Source: Lepas anatifera
Lineage: Eukaryota; Arthropoda; Thecostraca; Lepadidae
DNA length: 64,000 nt
Reading direction: 5' to 3'
Assembly (NCBI GenBank): GCA_034440635.1
Contig: JAOTON010000385.1
Coordinates: 2,448,501 to 2,512,500 of the forward strand
The notes below the pieces were generated by a model. The model was not told the origin of the DNA and ran no database searches. It saw nothing but the letters and a program-made list of their open reading frames with translations. A program made the translations under genes and the position numbers. Every line of letters starts with the position of its first letter. Position 1 is the first letter of the stretch. Below are positions 24,665-33,400 of the stretch, one piece after another.

Positions 24665-24780
24665 CCCCTCGGCAGTGTCCCGGTCGTCATGAACAGGCAT
24701 GGGCTGATGGGCCGGGTCATGTGCTGACGTCACTGGTGCAGTCGCCTCTTACAGACAGCAGGCACGGGCTAATGGGCCAG
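24665..24780. repeat. Imperfect direct repeat, about 85 bp apart
   Basis: aggcatgggctgatgggcc and aggcacgggctaatgggcc flank a segment containing tgctgacgtcactgg. Confidence 0.5.
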
Positions 24781-25080
24781 TTGAGGCTCCCCACGTGATA
24801 TATCATTAGAAAATTCTGGGCTGAGTCGCAAATTGCATTTTACCCCAGTTCCTTGCCCCACAAGTCCAAACACAGTTCTAAGGAAGGGTGCTCGTTTCAT
24901 CAATCAAGAGCAATTGAGAAGTATGTGTACGTGTAAGTACGGCGAGAACATAGTGTGAAGCATGTGCATATGCTTGTTTATCTTGTTTTTCAAATTAGAG
25001 AAATTCCTTAAAGATCGACCAAACTTGCCAAAAGAAGACGCACCTACATCAGCTGTCCTTGGGAATCTCACCCCTGAGGG

Positions 25081-25346
25081 CACAGGCGGATCCAGGAATT
25101 CAGATCGGGGATGGGGGCACATAGTCAAGGGGGAAGGTCATTCGGACCAAGGGGCGTTAATTTTGGACGGCACAACCAATCGGGTGGGCGCCAAATCCTA
25201 TCGCAGGGTCCCAATAGTCGCATCCTGGGGTGGGGAGGGGGGGCGGTAAGAAGCATTTCAGGGGGCGCCGTAGCTATTTTAGGGGTGCCTAGAGTCGATC
25301 GAGGGGAAGGGCAAGTGTTTTCCTTTACCCCCTGAATCCGCCTATG
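25081..25346. mobile_element. MITE E, complete copy
   Basis: The left end CACAGGCGGATCCAGG and right end (reverse-complemented) CATAGGCGGATTCAGG form 16-bp inverted termini with two mismatches. The body of 266 bp is G-rich and non-coding. CANAGGCGGAT ends are seen in many hAT-like MITEs. No clear 8-bp target duplication is visible. Partial copies occur at 60509-60717 and 62350-62451. Confidence 0.65.
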
Positions 25347-25370
25347 ACCAGATGCATCAGTTTTCGTTAT

Positions 25371-26670
25371 CCTTCGCCCGGGTGGGGGGTCTTTTTAGAA
25401 CCCCCCTCGGGTTTTCCCAAAGTGACCAAAAAACGGCGGCGCGCAGCTGCCAAACTTGGTCTAGCTGTTCCTTCATCATTTTTACATCTTTTCTGAAAAT
25501 TTTGGCTCAAGGTCATATCAGGTCAGGTCACCAGGCCAGGTGAAGTGACCTCACCTCAAAAAATACTTAGGACCGCATAACTAAAAGAAGGGTTAATCGA
25601 TCAAGTTGAAACTCATACCACATATTGGGCTCACCAGGAGCTACAACATTTGTTCCGGGATTTTTGATATTGGTGACCTAAGGTCATGTGCAGAGCATGA
25701 CCTCTCCATTGTCAATAAATGGGGAAAATCACGAAATGAGCTTTTCTCAGTAAGTATGGATGAAATCAACTTCAAACATCGGTTGCGACTTGCCCTTAGC
25801 CCATTTCTGAAGCTGATACCAAAATTTTTGACTTGTGACCTTTAAAAGGTCACCTTAGGTCAAATAAGCATTTTTTGGTGTTTTTCTCTATAAATTTTGA
25901 ATAAACTAAGATAGAGCTTTTATTTTGTCACCAAAGTGTTTGTATAGTCACTGGAAGTCAAATGATATACATCATGACTATGTGATATAGGTGAACACAC
26001 GAAGTTATTTAATTTATATTTAATTTACAACGTTTCACTGTTGAGCTTCATAGTGTAATACCAATTATACAATATCATATCATTACAGTTCGCAGGATGG
26101 GTCAGACCATTGACCTGGGTCAGGTCAAATTCTTAAATTTGACCTGGCATAGCAATATCATATATCATTCGATTTGTATTGACGAGAGGATTGCAATGGT
26201 GCATAAACTATGGCGGCTGTATCTTGTTTGGTTTGGAAGCTATTAGCGAAAAAGTAAACGCCCTTATGCATGGGTGGCTATGGACATTCCTAAGAAGATG
26301 CCCAATATTTAGTGACCTGTAGCTCCCTAGGCTTTGACCTGACACGAAAATGAATGCCACTGTAATGAAAGCACATCTCAAGAGCTTTCGAATGGTGTTA
26401 GAAAAATTTTTCTAGCTATCATAGTTTCTGAGATATATGAGGTTTTCTTAGTACACCTCATCTTAGCGATTTTGACCTATTTTGACCTCTGGTGACCTTG
26501 ATATTGACCTGACAAGAAAAATGACCGAAGTATTTTCGATATCATTTTCGAAGAGCTTTCGATTGCCGTTTTGCGCTTTTTTCTAGCTCTCTTAGTTTTT
26601 GAGATCGTGGGGGTCTTTTTTAGCCCCCCACCAGGGCGAAGGCGGCTTGTACCCGCCACCGGGGCAAGGG
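25371..26670. mobile_element. Inverted-repeat element, family B, copy flanked by TTAT
   Basis: The left end is CCTTCGCCCGGGTGGGGGG; the right end, reverse-complemented, is CCCTTGCCCCGGTGG. TTAT precedes the left end (25367-25370) and follows the right end (26671-26674), an intact duplication of a variant of the usual TTAA. The body (1,300 bp) is rich in AGGTCA half-sites and has no coding capacity. The right end again holds two nested terminal motifs. Confidence 0.8.
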
Positions 26671-26904
26671 TTATCAACTACTAACGCCCAAACATAGCTA
26701 GTAACCGCTGCAGTAACAGTAACAGCCCGGTGCTCGTGGTACCCAACGCTGAGAGGAAACAATACTGCTGGAATAGCCGGGATAATCTATTTGGATCTGT
26801 CTAGAAGAGAAAGAAGAGAAATGCAGAGACTGCGTTCACAGAGACGAGGAGAAGTGCAGTGAGGCAACGCACTGATACACAGTGCCATAGTACTCTGTGC
26901 CACA

Positions 26905-27100
26905 GGACGGTCCCACTCCTCTTGCCCGGCGGTCAGCACTTTGTGCCACAGAACGGTCCCACTGTACTCTGAGTCACGGGGCGGTCCCGCAGCACTCTGA
27001 GTCATGGGGTGGTCCTGCAGCACTCTGAACCACGGGGTGGTCCCGCAGCACTCTGAGTCACGGGACGGTCCCGCAGCAATCTGAGCCACAGGGTGGCCCC
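26905..27100. repeat. Minisatellite, unit about 30 bp
   Basis: About six units read agcactctgagtcacgggg then cggtcccgc with small changes. Confidence 0.85.
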
Positions 27101-27549
27101 CAGCACTCTGTTATCAAGTAAGGTGGAACATAGGTGCATGGCTACCCAGGCCCTGCATGACAGACCATTAAATTCACATATTGCAAGCCAACGCCGTGGC
27201 GTACACATCTTTAGGTGACTGTTAAAGTTTGCAGGAGTGAAAAATCGGTCAAGCTGCACTGTCCACTGCACGCTATCACCGACCATCGCACTTCAGCTCA
27301 TTATGGCGTTTCCCAGCCTTCAGTTGATTCATGGAAACTGCTCAAGTCATCGTTGATTTAGGTCCTCCTCAAGTTCTCCACCGAATTCAAACCCCTGATA
27401 AGGATTGTCCGTACCATGACTCTGTTTTGTCGGTTAGTACAAAGATTAGCTTATTTGCGAGTTTTCGTCCTACACGTTAATAAAGGAAAAACAGCTCAAC
27501 ACGAACCAAAATAATGTCTTTCTTCTTTTCATAAAATCGGACGGCTTAC

Positions 27550-28018
27550 CTACAGACAAAATTCCTAACTCTGCCCGGAACGCACATCCACCAACGTCTT
27601 CGTTTGGGCTTCCCGATGCAAGTGAGCATGAGAACTACCATCAGTTGTGTCTTGTACGACAGGAGCTCATCACAAACGAACCGAGCGAGTTGCGAAATCT
27701 GTTTCCTTGTGCCGAGCACCGGCATAACACGAGAAAAGCCACCAACTTCGACCTGCTTGTGCGAAACTTGTGTGCTGGCTAACGGTAAATAGCGAGTGTT
27801 GGTGCCATCAAACATAACAAAACTCAATAATAGTTGACTGTCTGAAGGCTCAGCTTCTGCGCCTACTACAAGGCAATAATCAAATCTAGGAAGGTTAGCG
27901 GTAGCAGCTGATTGCGAGGAAGGATTACCCGTTCGAGTCCGAGTGGACGACGAATTTTTAAAACGCGCCAACTTGTAATGCTTTCGTCTTGGGTCAATGG
28001 GAGCTAATTTGTGGTTGT
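27550..28018 (-). CDS. Candidate internal coding exon, unknown product
   Basis: A 469-nt minus-strand interval is open in one frame for 155 codons and is bounded by good splice signals. Upstream is TTACCTCTAG, an acceptor with exon start at 28018. Downstream is TGTAG|GTAAGC, a donor with exon end at 27550. The upstream frame closes at a TAA inside the presumed intron, as expected for a real exon, and no ATG precedes the conserved-looking part. The translation has no domain I recognise: it is Ser/Thr/Arg-rich first, then mixed hydrophobic, with a basic KPKRRRWW segment near the end. It lies on the same strand 2.4 kb downstream of the ZFHX exon. It needs one base from the preceding exon, which only the CAG|GTGTGA donor at 30578 supplies in frame. 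It could equally belong to another gene or an old transposon. Confidence 0.35.
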
Positions 28019-28265
28019 CTAGAGGTAATTATTAAAAGTTGTTCCATTGAATGACACCGACATGGGACTTCACTGTTGGCAAATTCACAAATATTTCAAT
28101 TTGTGTATCTTTCCCATTATATGTACTTGACGTGCCACCATGAGATACCGTCACTTATCACAGATGAATGAAAATAATGGAGTCCTATTCCACATAGTTC
28201 TCAAGAGGTGAGAGGATCCTACGCCATTCACTGTATATTGCCCACATTTTCCACCTGATTCACTT

Positions 28266-29099
28266 TTAACCCTCGCCCTACGGGGTTTTTTCTAAGTTTT
28301 TTTTAGGAGGTTTTTTCAACATAACAGAAAAGCAGCAAGGCACAGCACCGCGATTGAGGAGTTTCCTCTCACCGCATCATTTTTCTACCATCCCTGAATT
28401 GTTTTACCCCGGGTCACACTAGGTGAGGTCATCAGGTGAGGTCAAACAAGGTCGCCTCACTTCAACTTTTGAGCTCTACCATAGTTACATTTCTAAGCCG
28501 ATCGTTTTGAAACTTTCTACACTTGATGGCCCCTCCAGGTTCTAAGAAATTCAATATTTTTCCTTTGATATTTTGGTCATCAGAGGTCACCAGGCCCCAA
28601 CACAGTATTTCGACTATAGCCTTTGACCTAATCAAGCTAGAGCGCTGAATTAAACGTCATCGTGTATGTCTTGTCACTGTTTTTCATATCATATACCGAA
28701 AGATCACTGTCTGACCTTCCATGACCTCCGGTCATGTTAGGTCAAGAGGTGCCCTCTGGAGGCCAAGCCACTGGCGGGAAGTCATCATGTTTCACATTGC
28801 GGAGAAAGCCCTGGCTTTTTGCTATCAAATTTACTTTATCAGATATCAATAACTCTAATGGTGTAAGAGCTCTGCCCAGGTTTCTTAGGCATTGCATATT
28901 TTAGTGGAAATAGCCTATCGTGACCCAACTTAACCTCTGGAGGGAAAACCTGAGCGCTTAAAAATGCGAATTAAAATCATACTGAATTTGCACGAGCTTT
29001 CCAATGCACTTTTTAGATTTGCACTAACCTCAATGTTTTCGGAGTTAGGGGAGACCATAGATGGCCCCGGTGGGGCGCCCCCGGTGGGGCGAAGGTTAA
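28266..29099. mobile_element. TTAA-flanked element, family B, copy 2
   Basis: TTAA occurs at 28266-28269 and 29096-29099. The left end is CCCTCGCCCTACGGGG; the right end, reverse-complemented, is CCTTCGCCCCACCGGGG. The internal sequence aligns with the 21.9-kb copy (cagaaaa.cg.cgaggc.cagcaccgcg, then tgtatgtcttgtcactg), so it is the same subfamily with internal deletions. The right end has the doubled terminal motif. Confidence 0.85.
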
Positions 29100-29216
29100 G
29101 GACCACAAAATTAAAAATGCAGTTTTTAATGCATTTTTTTAAAGTTCACATGTAATGAGAGTTGAGAATTTGAATAGTGATGGACCTTGCATTATCATTT
29201 TGAATAATCGTCAACG

Positions 29217-29275
29217 GATGTCTTCTGCAACGGATGTCTTCTGCAACGGATGTCTTCTACAACGGATGTCTTTGC
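29217..29275. repeat. Tandem repeat of 16 bp, about 3.5 units
   Basis: ggatgtcttctgcaac is repeated head to tail with one change. Confidence 0.9.
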
Positions 29276-29884
29276 TAACAAGAGCGTGATAAGGTATTTC
29301 AGCATACCAGGAACGTGCGCTACATCGTTACCAACCTTTACCAAATATTTGCGAACGCGAAGTAGGCAGGAGTTGCCACGTCACGACAGCGCACTGGACG
29401 ATCAGTTACGAAACTCAATGCATGCGTTCTTATGCGGTCTCAACCATGAGGTCGCCCCTGCCTCGTTAACTCCATTCCTGAGTCATAACCGTATTTTTTA
29501 GCACTAAGTGAGGGATGAAATTTTGCTTTTGCCATCCTGTAAGGACTGAATTATGCTGTAATTAATCAACTGATTGTATTGCTATACCTGCCACACCTGC
29601 AGATCAAGCACCCCGCCATTCCGTGAAAACATAATTAACTTTGTTCTTAAGCTTTTCAGTGATCAACCCATTGAAAACAATGGCCATGGTACAAGCAGAA
29701 CTCACGATCATTACGATTGCCACAGAAATCGTCAATTAACATCTGCACTGGAGAGGGCTCGAACGAGCACTAGAGGCGAGGTGTCTCGAAACCGTCCTCT
29801 AACATTTAAAATCCCAAAAAGATTACAAAAATGCGGCTGCGGCGTTATGGGGACGTTGCTGATCTATATAGTTTGCTTTATTGA

Positions 29885-30150
29885 ACTAAGTGATTGTGTT
29901 TTAGGTCAAAATACACTTGCCCTTGGCCTATGACCCGTGATCTTGACCTTAGACAATGGATTAAGTAGCCCTACTAATGTGGTCATAACATAACATGCTT
30001 CACATTGAATGGCATGACCTGGCCGAAAGCATCATGGCCAATGACTGAAACTTTCGGTATGAATTTGACCTTTGACTTTTGTGTTTGGCCTTGACCTTCA
30101 CGTGAGGTGACCTTGACATATTATCCTGATCTTATAGCACTAGGAAGTAT
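29885..30150. mobile_element. Eroded family A fragment beside the ZFHX exon
   Basis: A series gacctttgacttttgtg, ggccttgaccttcacgtgagg and tgaccttgacatatt parallels 57880-57930 and 63610-63665. It retains several TGACCT half-sites and lies about 275 bp beyond the ZFHX donor, inside the presumed intron. Confidence 0.5.
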
Positions 30151-30418
30151 TATCCTGATCTACAATGCAAGAGTTGCGCTGCATAGTAGTTAATTTCCAT
30201 AGCACATGTAGCGGTCTTAAGAATAATGAGATGACTTTCAAAACCTAAGGCTCAAAGGTATCCAATGATTTGCAATAGTATCATGCTGATAGTCAATTTT
30301 CTCAAATGAAGGCAAATGTAACGTTCATGCTTTTGGCGGTTCACCCGCCTCGTAAGAAAAATAGATCAGGGAACTCTTTACGCCCCTCTCCAGTGCACGT
30401 GTCAACTTCACTCCATGT

Positions 30419-30430
30419 CACTTACCTAAC
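30419..30430 (-). promoter_or_regulatory. Splice-donor consensus directly abutting the ZFHX stop codon
   Basis: The minus strand reads TAG followed at once by GTAAGTG. The stop codon (30428-30426) therefore supplies the exonic end of a near-perfect donor whose intron would begin at 30425. If this donor is used, the stop is the last codon of the exon and anything downstream is 3' UTR. An upstream donor may instead be used (see 30570-30580). Confidence 0.5.
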
Positions 30431-33400
30431 GTTCAGAAGGTGGCGCCGTCTCCAGCTCCGGCTGCGGCGCGTGGCTGGTACCGCCCTGCGGAGGGTGCCG
30501 CCTGCTCTGCTCCTCCTCACTGGGACCAGAGACCTCGCGCGGTCTCTGTCCGGCACCCGCCCCGCCGCCACTCACACCTGTCACCTTCGACACGCGACAC
30601 ACGCTGGTCACGTGACAGTCACTCAGCACGTGCTCCTGAGCTTTGCACTTGTCATCATACGCCACGGAGCAGTACTCGCACCCCTGGGGCGGCGGCGTCA
30701 GCGCGCGCTCATCGTTACGCAGCAGCTGGCGCTTCTTCTGCTTGGCTCGCGAGTTCTGGAACCACACCTGCACCACCCGCTTGGCCAGCCCTATCCTCTC
30801 ACCCAGACGCATACACTCCAGCATGGTTGGCATCTTGTAGGCGTTGAAGACGCTACGGAGCACTGCCACCTGGGTGGCCGACATCTGAGTTCGGAACCGC
30901 TTCTGACACGGCTGCTTCGGCTGCTGCTGTTGTGGTTGCTGTTGCTGAAGAGAAGGCTGAGTGGCCAGATCCAGGGCTTGGTGCTGGGACTGTGAAGTAG
31001 TGGCGAACACAGGCACAATGCTGACTGAGTCGGACCGTATGGCGTCCAACTGAGGGTGGGCGGCTGAGAGTCCGTCCGAGGAATCCGAGGCCAAGATGGG
31101 CTTGTCGGGAGATTTGTGCGGCTTGCTGAGATCTAGCGGAGCCTCTTCGCACTCCGCTGTTGCAAGAGAATGGCCATAGAAACCCGGCGGGTACCCGAGA
31201 CCTGGTATGCCAAGGATGGGGTCGATCGGTCCGTTGGAGGCCATGCCCATGGTGACTTGTTGAGCAGCAACGAGGGCTTCCATGTAAGCCTGCATCTGCT
31301 GCTGAATAAGAGACTGAGATCCCGCCTCGACGCTGCTGCCGGTTGAAAAGGTTACATCAGTCTGGTCTGTCACCCGGCTTTGTGCGCTATTTTGTTGTCC
31401 GTTCGCCTGACTTTTACGCTCCCGCGCGCGCGCATTTTGAAACCAGACTTGTACCACACGCTTTTTGATCCCGATGTGGCGCGAAATGCTCTCCACCACG
31501 TCACGACTTGGGCTGGGATCCAAGCGATACTGTCGATGCAGGTACTCCAGAGCTTCGGCGTTGATGACCGTTCGAACCCGCATGTCTTGGCGCTGACACC
31601 CCGAAGACCCGATCCGCTCAGTAGTGCTACCAGTTTCAGGCCTGGGTTCTGCGCCTGAGCCTTCAGATAACTGATTCTGAAGTGGACTAGGGATTGGACT
31701 TGGACTTTTCATATGTGCTGCGTCGTGCTCCCGCCACTGGTCGAAGCGAGCGAAACGCTGAGAACATTTGTTGCATTGATACATATTGTTCTGTGGGGTA
31801 GCCATTGACTTGCCAGTGTCAGCGTTCTCGTCTACCCGGATCACAGGACTTTGGGCTCCCCTGGCGTCTACAGCTGAAGCGGAGAGTGCTTGGTGGCACG
31901 GTTCGTTTTGATGGAGAACCAGCTCCAAGTGACTCTGAAACACTCTTTCACATCTATTACATTTGTGCTCTGCGGCGGCCACCGTTACCCCAGTCGCCTT
32001 TGGTGATTGGTTTTCGAACACCCTGCGCGCTTTTTGCCGGGCGTTCTGGAACCAAACGGTTATCACGCGCACACACAAGTCCAGTCGTTCCGACAGTCGC
32101 ACCAGTTCGTCGTCTCTTGGATAGGCATTCTTTTCGAAAGCCTGCTGTAGCTCCTTGACCTGGCGGTTGCTAAAGCGCGTCCGGTTCGCTCGCCGCGCCC
32201 CGTTGTTCTGATCACCTAATTGGACCGGGCTGAGGTCAGAGGAAGTTGAGCTTGTCGGGCTGTTCGAGGTAGTAGGGAAAGATGAAGTTGATGCACAGGA
32301 AGCGAAGCTTACTCTCAGCTCTTCAGTGGGTGATGCTCGCAGTGCGTGGGAAGTGAGATTGACGGGCAGTGACGCTTCATGCTTGGAATTGCAGCCTTCC
32401 GGACTTGGGTGTGTGGTGGGCTGGTGTGGTGACGTTTTGCTTTGACTAGAACCAATGGTATTTTGAATGCAGTTGACACCAGACCCAGCAACTTTCATTT
32501 GCGTTATTTTTGTTTCAGAGCTTTCATTTATGTTACGTTCACTCCCTTTAGTCTTATAGGAAGGGAGTACGTTATGGTTAACTACTTTAGGAGTCACTGA
32601 AGATAGCACAGTTGGTAAACTCCCTTTCGTGGGACAAACGTCGCCGCTCCTCTCCTTTTCAGTACCCTGGGCTGAGCTATCATCACTACATGGGGCGTCC
32701 CTTTGCTTTTGCCGTTCCTTAAACAGTGTGTTTCGGAACCATTGTTTCACTACTTTAGGTGGCAGCCCACAGCACACGGCGAGCCCAGTTATCTGGTCAT
32801 CCAGCGGCGAGGGATCGACGTCAAAGTACGCCCTCAGTACGGTAACCTGCTGCGCGCTGATGCGCGTTCGCGACCTCTTGCAAGAAACTTTCTCTTCTGC
32901 ATGGTCTTCGGGAACGTTCAGCGCCTCCGCCGTCACCGCAGCCTGCTGCTGAGCAGCCACAGTGTAGGCAGCCCACATCTGCTGGGCAGCCATCAACGGA
33001 CCCAGCGCCGCCTGCTGAGCATCAGCGCCCACCGTAGCGCCCAGCGCCGACAGCTGCTGCAGCTGATAGTGCAGCTGCGCAGCCTGCAGGAAGCTCAGCG
33101 CTGCAGGAAAATCTGCGGCGCTGCGGCATGCTTCAGTGATCTGGGCCACATAGTCCCCAGCGCCCCCTGCTGGGGAGCTGGAGGGAACGGAGGTCACAGT
33201 GTCAAGCCCAGTTACTTGCCGGATTTGTTGGCTGGCGGGCCTGGTAACTGGTTTTTGTTCAACCAGCCTCTTTAATATGGATGTAGTTTCCGGGGCCGCC
33301 CCGGCTGTGGGTGCAGTTGACTCCGTCGTTTTCAGTAGATGCTGATCCTGTGGATTACCTCCTTTCTGGACCAAATGGCTTGCCAGGTGCTGAGCTTGGA

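Larger units (their letters stand above)
22947..25080. other. Mostly unassigned DNA around the CpG-rich island
   Basis: Apart from the CpG-rich segment (23840-24270) and the direct repeat (24665-24780), I find only short frames. Confidence 0.4.
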
